Below, piece after piece: positions 25,750 through 35,093 of a stretch of 64,000 bases of DNA (positions within the stretch are counted from its first letter, which is position 1; each line of letters opens with the position of its first letter). Both the position numbers and the translations under genes were made by a program. Below the pieces are notes generated by a model. It was not told the origin of the DNA, did not search any database, and saw nothing but the letters and a program-made list of their open reading frames with translations. Source of the DNA: Pseudomonas frederiksbergensis (lineage in GTDB: Bacteria; Pseudomonadota; Gammaproteobacteria; Pseudomonadales; Pseudomonadaceae); contig NZ_MOBR01000015.1 of the NCBI RefSeq assembly GCF_003732705.1, positions 186,001 to 250,000 on the forward strand, given 5' to 3'.

Positions 25750-26586
25750 ATGACCAGCAAAAGCAAAGACCTCCCCGCGCACTTGGCACTACCTGAACCA
25801 CGACGCCTGAATAACGCCTGGAAACTGCGCCTCAAAGGCCTGGCCCTGCCGGTGCTGATCATCCTCATCCTGGAATTCGTCGTGCGCATCGGCTGGCTCC
25901 CCTCCTACCAGATGCCCGCCCCCAGCGAAGTCGCCACAACCCTCGGCGATCTGGCCGAAGGCGCGCTGTGGAAGCACATCAGCGCCAGTCTGTTGCGGGT
26001 GCTGCTGGGGTTCGCGATCGGTGCGAGCCTGGCCCTGGTGTTTGCCGCGTGGGTCGGTTTGAGCCGGGAAGCCGAAGCGTATCTGGAACCGACGTTCGCC
26101 GGCCTGCGTTCGATTCCGAGCCTGGCCTGGGTGCCGCTGTTGCTGCTGTGGCTGGGCATCGACGAGACCTCGAAAATCGTCCTGATCGCCATCGGCGCCT
26201 TCTTCCCGGTGTACCTCAACGGCGTTTCGGCGATTCGCGACATCGACCGCAAACTGGTGGAAGTCGGCCAGATGTACGGTTTCAGTCGCGCCCGACTGGT
26301 GCGGCGGATTTTGCTGCCCGCCGCCCTGCCCGGCCTGTTCACCGGGTTGCGCAGCGGCATGAGCCTGGCCTGGATGTTCCTGGTGGCCGCCGAACTGATC
26401 GCCGCGACCAAAGGCCTCGGTTACCTGCTCAGCGACGGCCGCGAAACCTCGCGCCCGGACATCGTGCTCGCAGCGATTATCGTGCTGGCGGTACTGGGCA
26501 AACTCAGCGACGGCATTCTCGCCGGCCTGGAGAAACGTTTCCTGGCCTGGCGCGACACCTTCAACGGCCAAAGCGCAGAGGATTGA
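25750..26586 (+). CDS. ABC transporter permease, SsuC/TauC type
   Basis: 278 residues with about six membrane helices and the permease EAA-type loop (VGQMYGFSRARLVRRILLPAALPG, shown here in two parts: VGQMYGFSRARL and LPAALPGLFTGLR) that contacts the ATPase. Typical of inner-membrane subunits importing sulfonates or taurine. The start at 25750 follows the REPIN; the longer reading from 25645 runs through the repeat and is rejected. It is followed by the ATPase after three bases. Confidence 0.88.
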   Translation: MTSKSKDLPAHLALPEPRRLNNAWKLRLKGLALPVLIILILEFVVRIGWLPSYQMPAPSEVATTLGDLAEGALWKHISASLLRVLLGFAIGASLALVFAAWVGLSREAEAYLEPTFAGLRSIPSLAWVPLLLLWLGIDETSKIVLIAIGAFFPVYLNGVSAIRDIDRKLVEVGQMYGFSRARLVRRILLPAALPGLFTGLRSGMSLAWMFLVAAELIAATKGLGYLLSDGRETSRPDIVLAAIIVLAVLGKLSDGILAGLEKRFLAWRDTFNGQSAED

Positions 26587-26589
26587 GGC

Positions 26590-27303
<714 letters not shown>

Positions 27304-27307
27304 GCTG

Positions 27308-27327
27308 AAATCTCCAATGGGAGATTT
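27308..27327 (+). promoter_or_regulatory. Hairpin covering the SRAP ribosome-binding site
   Basis: AAATCTCC (27308-27315) pairs with GGAGATTT (27320-27327) around a 4-base loop. The right arm contains the GGAG ribosome site of the gene starting at 27333, and the hairpin follows the ABC ATPase stop by four bases. Confidence 0.5.
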
Positions 27328-27332
27328 TGCTC

Positions 27333-28013
27333 ATGTGCGGACGCCTGTCGCAGTACCGGGGCATTCACGATTTCGTGGCGGTGTTGAGCATCCCCGACGC
27401 GCTGATCAACCACGTCGGTGATGAACCGTTGGCCCGCTACAACGCCGCGCCCACCACGCAACTGGCCTTGTTTCATCTGGAAAGCGATGGCCTGCACGCT
27501 GACAACGTGCGTTGGGGCTGGCGGCCGCACTGGGCGAAAGACCGCGCGGCACCGATCAACGCCCGGGTCGAGAAAGTCGCCCACGGGCCGTTCTTTCGGG
27601 GGATTTGGCCGCACCGGGCCATTTGCCCGATCGATAACTGGTTCGAATGGGTGGATGAAGGGGATTCCAAGCGCCAGCCGTGGTTGATCCGCCACCGCGA
27701 CGGGACACCGATTTTCTGTGCGGCGATCGGTCAGTTTCCGGCCGGTGAAACCGAACCCAGAGAGGACGACGGATTTGTGATCATTACCGCCGACAGCGCG
27801 GGTGGACTGCTCGACATCCACGACCGGCGCCCGGTGGTGTTGTCGGCGGAGTTGGCGCGGGAATGGCTCGACCCCGCCACACCCAGGGAGCGCGCAGAAG
27901 ACATGCTGCGGATGCAGGGCGAAACCAGCGACAGTTTCCAGTGGTTCAGGGTGAGCAAAGCGGTGGGAAATGTTCGCAACCAGGGCGCCGCATTGATTGA
28001 TGAGCTGCCGTGA
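27333..28013 (+). CDS. SOS response-associated peptidase (SRAP; YedK/HMCES family)
   Basis: 226 residues beginning Met-Cys; after Met removal the Cys2 amine and thiol form a thiazolidine link to abasic sites in single-stranded DNA. Other active-site parts are visible: Asn in APINARVE near residue 72, Glu in CPIDNWFEW near 105 and His in IHDRRPVVL near 160. The start at 27333 is required because Cys must be residue 2. It follows the ABC ATPase by 29 bases but its function is DNA-lesion shielding, so co-transcription may be incidental. Confidence 0.92.
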   Translation: MCGRLSQYRGIHDFVAVLSIPDALINHVGDEPLARYNAAPTTQLALFHLESDGLHADNVRWGWRPHWAKDRAAPINARVEKVAHGPFFRGIWPHRAICPIDNWFEWVDEGDSKRQPWLIRHRDGTPIFCAAIGQFPAGETEPREDDGFVIITADSAGGLLDIHDRRPVVLSAELAREWLDPATPRERAEDMLRMQGETSDSFQWFRVSKAVGNVRNQGAALIDELP

Positions 28014-28560
28014 AGTTTATCCGGCACTGTTTGAGTACCCTTACAAAAAGCTTGCCTATATAAACAGGCAACTCAAACGTTACATCAAGTGTTTCATTGA
28101 CGAGACACCTATAAATAGATGGCTATTTGACTCCCTAACCATTGGTCTGACATTTAAACCGTCATACATACATTTAACAGGACTACAGATAGCATGCGCG
28201 CCGCATTTCCATAAGTCTTCCCAGTTGACCAAAGAGTCAACAACCCCAGGAAATCCCTACAACTTTTACACCTTGCAGAGAAATAAGTTGCGCGACGATT
28301 TTGCAATCAATCAAGTCGGTGAGCTGGCGTGTGTCTATCTTTCAATGACGGAACACTTGCAACTCGACTGTTTTATCGGCAATTACATAAAAACTCGAAA
28401 CCTGCGCTGCGTCGATGATATCGGCGACCTGCTGCGCACCACCCTGCAAAGCTATCCGGGCAAGTCGCCGGTGATGGTCAATGAACTCAATGCCTGGCTC
28501 GACAAGACACTCGGCTATCGAGCGGCCCACCCCGACTTTCCTCAGTTGGAAGACGCTTGA
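28000..28560 (+). CDS. AT-rich hypothetical protein
   Basis: 186 residues from the ATG at 28000, which overlaps the SRAP stop by 14 bases; a later start is possible. Not recognised. The sequence is soluble, rich in Tyr, Leu, Asn and Thr, without signal peptide, membrane helices or known motifs. Base composition from about 28020 to 28380 is clearly lower in GC than neighbouring genes, with rare codons (ATA, AAA, TTA), which suggests acquisition by transfer. The last third returns to ordinary composition. An intrinsic terminator follows at 28625. Confidence 0.55.
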   Translation: MSCREVYPALFEYPYKKLAYINRQLKRYIKCFIDETPINRWLFDSLTIGLTFKPSYIHLTGLQIACAPHFHKSSQLTKESTTPGNPYNFYTLQRNKLRDDFAINQVGELACVYLSMTEHLQLDCFIGNYIKTRNLRCVDDIGDLLRTTLQSYPGKSPVMVNELNAWLDKTLGYRAAHPDFPQLEDA

Positions 28561-28624
28561 AACCACGCTCCAGGGCCAGTCGGCGGAAGAACTGAACGAT
28601 CCCACCCTGAAGACACTCTGAATA

Positions 28625-28652
28625 AAGAGGCCGGATTGGCCTCTTGTTTTTT
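28625..28652 (+). terminator. Intrinsic terminator
   Basis: AAGAGGCC pairs with GGCCTCTT around a 5-base loop and is followed by GTTTTTT. It ends the transcript of the AT-rich gene and probably of SRAP. Confidence 0.85.
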
Positions 28653-28751
28653 CAGGCGTCCTATTTCTGCATGACACTGGTACCGCAGATCTCTCTGAAT
28701 TCCCTGCTCAACGACTAAGCCGAAGTGACGGCTGGCTCCAAATGGAATTAC

Positions 28752-28991
28752 ATGAGCGAACTTGTCCCTTATGCCGTGCATTACCTGCTCGATGGTGTGC
28801 GACAACACTTTTTCAAACTGGCGGCAGGGTTTTCCGAAGTGGAAGCGATCCATTCGGCCTCTGCCCATGCCTATCCCGAATCCGGGCAAAAGATTGCGCC
28901 ACACGCGAGCCTCAAACCGCGCGTAATAAAGCTCAGCAATTGGGTATTACGCATATTCGGTGGAATGAGGCGATTTGATATTTTGCGGTGA
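28752..28991 (+). CDS. Possible small hypothetical protein
   Basis: 79 residues reading MSELVPYAVHYLLDGVRQHFF and on to a basic C-terminus. No ribosome site of good quality and no recognised family; other frames are also open here. Third-position composition is not clearly coding. It could be a remnant. The stretch from 28561 to 28995 otherwise holds only the terminator. Confidence 0.3.
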   Translation: MSELVPYAVHYLLDGVRQHFFKLAAGFSEVEAIHSASAHAYPESGQKIAPHASLKPRVIKLSNWVLRIFGGMRRFDILR

Positions 28992-28996
28992 TTCAA

Positions 28997-29087
28997 TGTG
29001 GGAGCGGGCTTGCTCGCGAAAGCGTCGTATCAATCGACATTTACATCAACTGACACACCGCTTTCGCGAGCAAGCCCGCTCCCGCAC
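28997..29087. repeat. REPIN
   Basis: Arms GGGAGCGGGCTTGCTCGCGA and reverse complement around a 40-base spacer. Confidence 0.85.
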
Positions 29088-29110
29088 TGGTTTCATTGTT
29101 TTCAAAGAAA

Positions 29111-29269
29111 TCAGGGTTTCAGCGGCATCTCCATATCGCGATCAGACAGTTCCTTGCCATCATCCGGATGCTTCCAGTCCGGCGTCGAGCGCTTCTGCCG
29201 CTTGATCTCTTCTTCGCTCGGCTCATCCGTGTCTTCGTCCAGGTCCGGCGGCTTGGGATCAGTTGCCAT
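29111..29269 (-). CDS. Small acidic hypothetical protein
   Basis: 52 residues, very hydrophilic: MATDPKPPDLDEDTDEPSEE, then a basic stretch (IKRQKRSTPDW) and a second acidic part ending EMPLKP. No hydrophobic core, so probably disordered. AGAGGTGC directly before the ATG supports translation. It lies between a REPIN and the azlCD operon on the same strand but has its own gap of 66 bases. I believe similar small proteins occur in other Pseudomonas, with no known role. Confidence 0.6.
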   Translation of the reverse strand: MATDPKPPDLDEDTDEPSEEEIKRQKRSTPDWKHPDDGKELSDRDMEMPLKP

Positions 29270-29335
29270 GTGCACCTCTCTTCCTGAAGGGATCAGTTAT
29301 CCGCTTTAAGCGTAGAACATTTCCCCCCGCCCGGC

Positions 29336-29650
29336 TCAAAGCCACCAGCGCAGCAAAAAGAAGAATCCCATGCTCAACAACATGCTGAGCAGCGTGTTAC
29401 GGGTGTAGAGCACCAGCCCCACGGCCACCAGCGAACTGATCAGGTAGGGATTGTCCCACTGCAGGTTCAGCTGTTTGTCCGGCATAAACACAATCGGCCC
29501 GCAAATCGCCGTCAACATGCCCGGCACGGCAAACCCGAGAAACTGCCGCGCATTGCTGCTCAGGCGCAATGGCAGGCGTGGTTCGAGAAACACATAGCGG
29601 TTCAAAAACACCAACACGCCCATGCCGATAATCACTGCCCAAACGATCAT
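29336..29650 (-). CDS. azlD: Branched-chain amino acid exporter small subunit, AzlD family
   Basis: 104 residues with three or four hydrophobic helices (MIVWAVIIGMGVLVFLNRYV at the start, TLLSMLLSMGFFFLLRWW at the end) and the family's PGMLTAI...P pattern. AzlD pairs with AzlC to export branched-chain amino acids or analogues across the inner membrane. The ATG at 29650 overlaps the azlC stop by four bases, so translation is coupled. Confidence 0.85.
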   Translation of the reverse strand: MIVWAVIIGMGVLVFLNRYVFLEPRLPLRLSSNARQFLGFAVPGMLTAICGPIVFMPDKQLNLQWDNPYLISSLVAVGLVLYTRNTLLSMLLSMGFFFLLRWWL

Positions 29651-30345
29651 GTGCGCTCCAGATACAGCTTGTTGCAGATAAACCCGGCAGTCATGCCCGC
29701 CAGCCCCGACAGCACCAGGGCCGAGCCCCATTGCCAATAGCTGAACAGCACCGAACAGAACAGCGACACCGCCACGCAGACCACCGTCGGCACATTACGA
29801 ACCACCGGAGTGATCAGGGCGATAAAGGTCGCCGCGATGGAGAAGTCCAGGCCCAGGTGTTCCAGGCCCGGAATGCTGCTGCCCAACACGATGCCGGCCA
29901 GGGTGAAGAGGTTCCAGGCGATGTAGAACGTCAGCCCCACGCCCAACGCGTACCAACGGTTGAACTGTTGTTTGTCATGCTGGCTGGTCAAGGCGAACAA
30001 CTCATCGGTGAGCAGAAACCCCAACCCCACGCGCCAACGACCCGGCAACGGTGAAATCACCGAACGCATGCTCATCCCGTACAGCAAGTGCTGGGAGGTC
30101 AGCAGCAGCGTGGTCAGCAGAATCGAAAAGACCCCGGCCCCGCCCTTGAGCATGCCGATGGCCACCAGTTGCGCGGCGCCGGCAAACACGATGCTCGACA
30201 AACCCTGGCCTTGCAGGGGCGTGAGGTTGGCCTCGATGGCCATGGAACCGGCCAACAGCCCCCACGGCGCGGTGGCCAGGGACAACGGCATGATCGCCGC
30301 CGCGCCACGAAGAAAGGCGCTGCGCGGCATGTGTGAATGGGACAT
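29647..30345 (-). CDS. azlC: Branched-chain amino acid exporter large subunit, AzlC family
   Basis: 232 residues, about six hydrophobic helices, with the AzlC hallmark region SSIVFAGAAQLVAIGML near residue 50 and FLLTDELFAL near 110. Works with AzlD, encoded immediately downstream with overlapping codons. Normal length for the family. No regulator gene is adjacent. Confidence 0.88.
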   Translation of the reverse strand: MSHSHMPRSAFLRGAAAIMPLSLATAPWGLLAGSMAIEANLTPLQGQGLSSIVFAGAAQLVAIGMLKGGAGVFSILLTTLLLTSQHLLYGMSMRSVISPLPGRWRVGLGFLLTDELFALTSQHDKQQFNRWYALGVGLTFYIAWNLFTLAGIVLGSSIPGLEHLGLDFSIAATFIALITPVVRNVPTVVCVAVSLFCSVLFSYWQWGSALVLSGLAGMTAGFICNKLYLERT

Positions 30346-30506
30346 AACGCTCTACAACCAGGGGAAAGACCGCCGACTGTGCCAGCAGACGCGGGAGAAG
30401 GCTTGAACAATCTTGCGCACTTGGGGCGCTCGCACTGAATTGATAGAGCGCAGGCCGCACGCCCGAGTAACATGGAGCCATTCAATTGAAGAGTCAGGGA
30501 ATCGAC

Positions 30507-30881
30507 ATGCTTTACCGAATCGCCGCCGACGGGCTGGTGCTGTTTCACCTGTCGTTCATTCTGTTCGTGCTGTTCGGCGGGCTGCTGGTGCTCAAATGGC
30601 GCCCCCTGATCTGGTGGCACCTGCCCGCCGCCGCGTGGGGCGTGATCGTCGAAGTCTTTCACCTGACCTGCCCGCTGACCTATTGGGAAAACCTGATGCG
30701 CGAGGCGGCCGGGCAAACCGTGTATGGCGGTGGTTTTGTCGAGCATTACGTGTTGCCGATCATCTACCCGGCCGGGCTGACCCCGACGATTCAACTGGGG
30801 CTGGGCAGCGTGGTGCTGACGGTCAACCTGGTGGTTTACGTGCGGTTGATCCGGTTGTGGAGATTGCGTCGAACGGCCTGA
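30507..30881 (+). CDS. DUF2784 membrane protein
   Basis: 124 residues with three to four membrane helices (LVLFHLSFILFVLFGGLLVL; WWHLPAAAWGVIVEVFHL; GSVVLTVNLVVYVRLI). The charged and aromatic loop TCPLTYWEN is characteristic of DUF2784. Function unknown. The ATG at 30507 is preceded by AGGGA. Single gene, divergent from azlC. Confidence 0.8.
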   Translation: MLYRIAADGLVLFHLSFILFVLFGGLLVLKWRPLIWWHLPAAAWGVIVEVFHLTCPLTYWENLMREAAGQTVYGGGFVEHYVLPIIYPAGLTPTIQLGLGSVVLTVNLVVYVRLIRLWRLRRTA

Positions 30882-30888
30882 CCGCCCC

Positions 30889-30987
30889 TTGTAGGAGCAA
30901 GGCTTGCCCGCGATGGCGCCGGCACATTCAACATTGATCTTGAGGCAGACCGCAGTGGCCGCATCGCGAGCAAGCTTTGCGCCTACC
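30889..30987. repeat. REPIN, one arm degenerate
   Basis: Left arm TTGTAGGAGCAAGGCTTGCC; the right arm (CGAGCAAGCTTTGCGCCTAC) has several mismatches, so this copy is decaying. Confidence 0.7.
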
Positions 30988-31002
30988 GCTCGAGGATCTG
31001 AA

Positions 31003-31110
31003 ATGCTGTCGATTGAAGACCTGGCCCTGCTCGAAGCCATTCGCACACAACAGCTCAAGCAACCCTGGCTCGCGACCAGACTGGTCCAGGGCAGTGACCG
31101 CTTCGTCTGA
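31003..31110 (+). pseudogene. Remnant of a LysR-family regulator gene
   Basis: A 35-codon reading frame begins MLSIEDLALLEAIRTQ, the usual N-terminus of LysR regulators, but then diverges and stops before the helix-turn-helix is complete. It ends three bases before the convergent diguanylate cyclase stop. Most likely the leftover of a deleted regulator gene. Confidence 0.5.
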
Positions 31111-31112
31111 AC

Positions 31113-32690
31113 TCAGTTAGCGATGACGCTCATGTTCCGGCCACTGGCCTTGGCCACGTATAGCGCCTTGTCCGCGGCGCCGACCAAATCGTCTACCCTG
31201 GCTTGCGAGGCCGGGTCGTAGGCACAGACACCCAGGCTGACCGTTACCACGCCTTCGGCACCTTCGGTGTGCTCGATGCCCGCCAACTGCACCGCACGGC
31301 GGATTTTTTCCGCCACCAGGAAGGCGCCCACATAGTCAGTGCCGGGTAGCACCACCGCGAATTCCTCGCCACCATAACGAACGGCCAAATCACCGGGGCG
31401 CTTGATGTTTTCCGTGATGATGGCGCTGATTTTGCGCAAACACTCATCGCCTGCCACATGCCCGTAGTGATCGTTGAACAGTTTGAAGTGATCGACATCG
31501 ATCATCAGCAACGCCAGGCCCGTCTGGCTGCGTCGAGCCCGCCCCATCTCCGCCACCATGAACAGATCGAACTGGCGCCGGTTGGCCAGCCCCGTCAGCG
31601 CGTCTTCCAGGGCCAGCAGTTCAAGGCTGCGATTGACCTCGATGAGTTTTTCCTGGGCGTCCAGCAATACGCTTTGAATGTGATTTTGCTGCTTCATGAC
31701 CCGGATGAGCCGATAACCGAGTACGCCGAGGAATCCGAGCAGCAAGGCCACGATAGCCGCACTGTTCAACGATTGCTGGCGCCAGCCTGCCAGGACTTCA
31801 TCCTTGTTGAGGGCCGCAGAAACCACCATCGGATACCCGTCAACCCGTCGATATCCCAGGACCCGCTCGACCCCATCGATCACTGACTTGATCGTTGCTG
31901 TGCCGAAGCTGGCGTGGGGCAGCAACTGGGTAAACAACGGCCCACTGGCGACACTGGTGCCGATGTCGGCTTCCTTGAAGGGGCGGCGCACGATGAGGGT
32001 GCCGTTGTCGGCCACCAGGTTAATCGCACCGTTTGTGCCCATATCGATGCTGTCGTACAGCGAAAGGAAGTGACTGAGATAAATCGTGGCCACCACCACG
32101 CCGGCGAAACTGCCATCGGAATGATTGAGCCTGCGCGACACGGTCATGATCCATTCATCGGTCGAGCGACTCTTGATCGACGGACCGATATGCGGGCCAC
32201 GGTCGGGATGGTCGCGATGGAAGATGAAGTATTCACGGTCGGAGTTGTTGGCGTTTGGCATGGAGGCGCCATTGGAATTGACCTGCCAACGGCCGTTTTC
32301 GTCGTAGATGAACAAACCATGGAGCTGGGACAGTTCGCTGCGCTGCGCGCTAAGCAACGCTTGCATCCGGGTAAACGGAGCCGGCCCCATGCCGTCCTTT
32401 TCGATGCGATCGACCAGGGTAAACAGCAACGTATCGGCCTGTTTGATCGTTGACTGCGCCTGGGAGGCCAAGGTCTGCGCCAGGTTGGACATCGCCACTT
32501 CTTTGTCATGCAAGTGGTACTGACGCGAGTTCCACGCCTCCCAGCCTGCAATGGCGGCCATGGACAGGCACACCGCAACCAGCAAAACCACGGCATAACG
32601 GACCTTGAGCTTTGCCTCGACCTGCTCGGCCAATAACGCAGAGCCAGGCTGAAGAGCCTCGATATGAACCTTTACGGCCGGATGTCCCAT
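31113..32690 (-). CDS. Membrane-bound diguanylate cyclase with periplasmic sensor
   Basis: 525 residues. A membrane helix near residues 30-50 (VVLLVAVCLSMAAIAGWEAW), a periplasmic Cache-like sensor (about 55-280), a second helix (AAIVALLLGFLGVLGYRLI), and a C-terminal GGDEF domain (about 360-525). The active site reads RYGGEEF, a functional variant, and RPGD five residues before it is the inhibitory I-site. It should make cyclic di-GMP in response to an external signal and be feedback-inhibited. ATG at 32690 is preferred since AGGGA precedes it; 32747 is possible. Confidence 0.88.
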   Translation of the reverse strand: MGHPAVKVHIEALQPGSALLAEQVEAKLKVRYAVVLLVAVCLSMAAIAGWEAWNSRQYHLHDKEVAMSNLAQTLASQAQSTIKQADTLLFTLVDRIEKDGMGPAPFTRMQALLSAQRSELSQLHGLFIYDENGRWQVNSNGASMPNANNSDREYFIFHRDHPDRGPHIGPSIKSRSTDEWIMTVSRRLNHSDGSFAGVVVATIYLSHFLSLYDSIDMGTNGAINLVADNGTLIVRRPFKEADIGTSVASGPLFTQLLPHASFGTATIKSVIDGVERVLGYRRVDGYPMVVSAALNKDEVLAGWRQQSLNSAAIVALLLGFLGVLGYRLIRVMKQQNHIQSVLLDAQEKLIEVNRSLELLALEDALTGLANRRQFDLFMVAEMGRARRSQTGLALLMIDVDHFKLFNDHYGHVAGDECLRKISAIITENIKRPGDLAVRYGGEEFAVVLPGTDYVGAFLVAEKIRRAVQLAGIEHTEGAEGVVTVSLGVCAYDPASQARVDDLVGAADKALYVAKASGRNMSVIAN

Positions 32691-32813
32691 GACGTTCCCT
32701 GAATTCTGTTGAAGAGGCGATGCTTCCTGATCGCGTCCTTGACCCATCGAGCGCTTTACTAGGCTTGATCATTGCTCAGATTAGCTGATGGCGTGTTTTC
32801 ATCATCCTGATTT

Positions 32814-33344
32814 TTAGTGTGACGCCTGCTGCTTCACCGCCTCAAGCCACGCTGGATTCAATCGCGTCTGCTCAGTGTCGAGGCCCAGCGCTTCCATCCG
32901 CGCCTTGTGTTGATCCATTTCCCGGGTCAACTGGCTGTGATCACTGGAGTTAGCGTCCAGTTCGTGCATCTGGCTCAACCCCAGGTGATAGAAACGCAGC
33001 AGTTTCATGGCCGTGGGATCTTGCTTCTCGACCGCCGCCGTCACCTGGTGCATGACGTTGGTGACGCTCATCAGGCTGCGCTTGAGCCGCCAGCCGTAGA
33101 CGGCCGGGGCCATCCACGCTTCATTCCAGAACCGGCCGCGCATCAGCGCCGCCATCAGCAGCACAGCGACAAACACGCCGCCGACGTTAAACCGCAGGTT
33201 GTCGCCGCCGGGTTCACCGAACAGCGCCACCGCCGTGGTCGACAGCACCATCGCCAGCGCCAGGAAAATCAGGGCGATGATCACCGTGCTGCGCCGGGTC
33301 TGGCGTCGGAAGGTTTCGGCATTCATCGGCAGAATCTCGAACAT
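32814..33344 (-). CDS. DUF3087 membrane protein
   Basis: 176 residues: a short cytosolic start (MFEILPMNAETFRRQTRRST), two membrane helices (VIIALIFLALAMVLSTTAVAL and VGGVFVAVLLMAALM), then a helical C-terminal domain ending near LNPAWLEAVKQQ. This matches DUF3087, a family without assigned function. The start is uncertain among 33374, 33356 and 33344; 33344 gives the usual family N-terminus. Confidence 0.7.
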   Translation of the reverse strand: MFEILPMNAETFRRQTRRSTVIIALIFLALAMVLSTTAVALFGEPGGDNLRFNVGGVFVAVLLMAALMRGRFWNEAWMAPAVYGWRLKRSLMSVTNVMHQVTAAVEKQDPTAMKLLRFYHLGLSQMHELDANSSDHSQLTREMDQHKARMEALGLDTEQTRLNPAWLEAVKQQASH

Positions 33345-33562
33345 CTTGGCTGGCATCCTTGAATCAGTGAGCAAAAAGAGTGCGGGGCATTATCGCCTCT
33401 ATGAGGGATTTAGCTATGCTGGGGCTCCTTTTCATCTTTTCATCGTCAAAAGGAGAACATGGCGAGACCCCGTAGTTCGTGCCATCTTCTTTCATGGATA
33501 CATTTTTATTCGGATGCCAATCGCTCCTCCTGTATGACTGGCATCGTTTTAAGGATCATTGA

Positions 33563-34936
33563 ATGTCCCAACGCCAAGTAATCAACGCCTCTGTCAGCCC
33601 TAAAGGCAGCCTGGAAACCCTGTCCCAACGTGAAGTCCAGCAACTGAGCGAAGCCGGTTCCGGCAGCACCTACACCCTTTTCCGCCAGTGCGCCCTGGCC
33701 ATCCTCAACACCGGCGCCCACGTTGATAACGCCAAGACCATCCTCGAAGCCTACAAAGACTTCGAAATCCGCATTCACCAGCAAGACCGTGGCGTGCGCC
33801 TGGAACTGCTGAACGCCCCGGCCGACGCCTTCGTCGACGGCGAAATGATCGCCAGCACCCGGGAAATGCTGTTCAGCGCCTTGCGCGACATTGTCTACAC
33901 CGAAAACGAACTCGACGCCCAGCGTATCGACCTGAGCACGTCCCAGGGCATCAGCGACTACGTCTTCCACCTGCTGCGCAACGCCCGCACCCTGCGCCCC
34001 GGCGTGGAGCCGAAGATCGTGGTGTGCTGGGGTGGCCACTCGATCAACACCGAAGAATACAAGTACACCAAGAAAGTCGGCCACGAACTGGGCCTGCGTA
34101 GCCTCGACATCTGCACCGGTTGCGGCCCAGGTGTGATGAAAGGCCCGATGAAAGGCGCGACCATCGCCCACGCCAAGCAGCGCATCCACGGCGGCCGTTA
34201 CCTGGGCTTGACCGAGCCGGGAATCATCGCGGCTGAGGCGCCGAACCCGATCGTCAATGAACTGGTAATCCTGCCGGATATTGAAAAACGCCTGGAAGCC
34301 TTCGTGCGCGTTGGCCACGGCATCATCATCTTCCCGGGCGGCGCCGGTACTGCGGAAGAATTCCTGTACCTGCTGGGCATCCTGATGCACCCGGACAACG
34401 CGGGCCTGCCCTTCCCCGTCGTGCTGACCGGGCCGAAACACGCGGCGCCGTACCTTGAGCAACTGGACGCGTTCGTCGGCGCCACCCTGGGTGAAGCGGC
34501 GAAGCAGCACTACACGATCATCATCGACGACCCGGCCGAAGTGGCGCGGCATATGACGGCCGGTCTGAAAGAGGTCAAACAGTTCCGCCGCGAGCGCAAC
34601 GACGCGTTCCATTTCAACTGGCTGCTGAAGATCGACGAAGGCTTCCAGCGTCCGTTCGACCCGACCCACGAAAACATGGCCAGCCTGCAACTGAGCCGCA
34701 AACTGCCGGCCCACGAACTCGCCGCCAACCTGCGCCGGGCGTTCTCCGGCATCGTCGCCGGCAACGTCAAGGACAAGGGCATCCGCCTGATCGAAGAACA
34801 CGGGCCGTACCAGATCCGTGGCGACGCGGCGGTGATGCAACCGCTGGATCAGTTGCTCAAGGCCTTCGTCGCCCAGCACCGGATGAAACTGCCGGGCGGC
34901 GCGGCGTATGTGCCGTGTTACCAAGTGGTTGCGTAA
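33563..34936 (+). CDS. ppnN: Nucleotide 5'-monophosphate nucleosidase
   Basis: 457 residues, matching E. coli PpnN (YgdH, 454). The central LOG/Rossmann domain has TGCGPGVMKGPMKG near residue 190 and the catalytic PGGAGTAEE near 260, flanked by the N- and C-terminal domains specific to PpnN. It splits purine and pyrimidine monophosphates into base and ribose 5-phosphate, and in E. coli is allosterically stimulated by (p)ppGpp. Single gene. Confidence 0.92.
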   Translation: MSQRQVINASVSPKGSLETLSQREVQQLSEAGSGSTYTLFRQCALAILNTGAHVDNAKTILEAYKDFEIRIHQQDRGVRLELLNAPADAFVDGEMIASTREMLFSALRDIVYTENELDAQRIDLSTSQGISDYVFHLLRNARTLRPGVEPKIVVCWGGHSINTEEYKYTKKVGHELGLRSLDICTGCGPGVMKGPMKGATIAHAKQRIHGGRYLGLTEPGIIAAEAPNPIVNELVILPDIEKRLEAFVRVGHGIIIFPGGAGTAEEFLYLLGILMHPDNAGLPFPVVLTGPKHAAPYLEQLDAFVGATLGEAAKQHYTIIIDDPAEVARHMTAGLKEVKQFRRERNDAFHFNWLLKIDEGFQRPFDPTHENMASLQLSRKLPAHELAANLRRAFSGIVAGNVKDKGIRLIEEHGPYQIRGDAAVMQPLDQLLKAFVAQHRMKLPGGAAYVPCYQVVA

Positions 34937-34963
34937 CAAACCTGAAAAGTTAGCTGTCACGTT

Positions 34964-35075
34964 GATCGTTCCCCACGCTCCGCGTGGGAACGCAGCCCGG
35001 GACGCTCCGCGTCCCATCCACAGCCGAACGCGGAGCGTCCGTTGAGGCATTCCTTTGCTGCGCGTGGGAACGATC
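34964..35075. repeat. Composite palindromic repeat (GATCGTTCCC type), copy 2
   Basis: Same layout as the element at 13290, with some substitutions in the outer hairpins. It lies between the convergent ppnN and alpha/beta hydrolase genes and may act as a transcript end for both. Confidence 0.85.
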
Positions 35076-35093
35076 ATGCGCAACGGGCATTCG

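Noticed and set aside
28742..28978. Alternative plus-strand frame rich in Cys and Arg
   Set aside because: No family similarity or ribosome site, and codon composition is unlike local genes.
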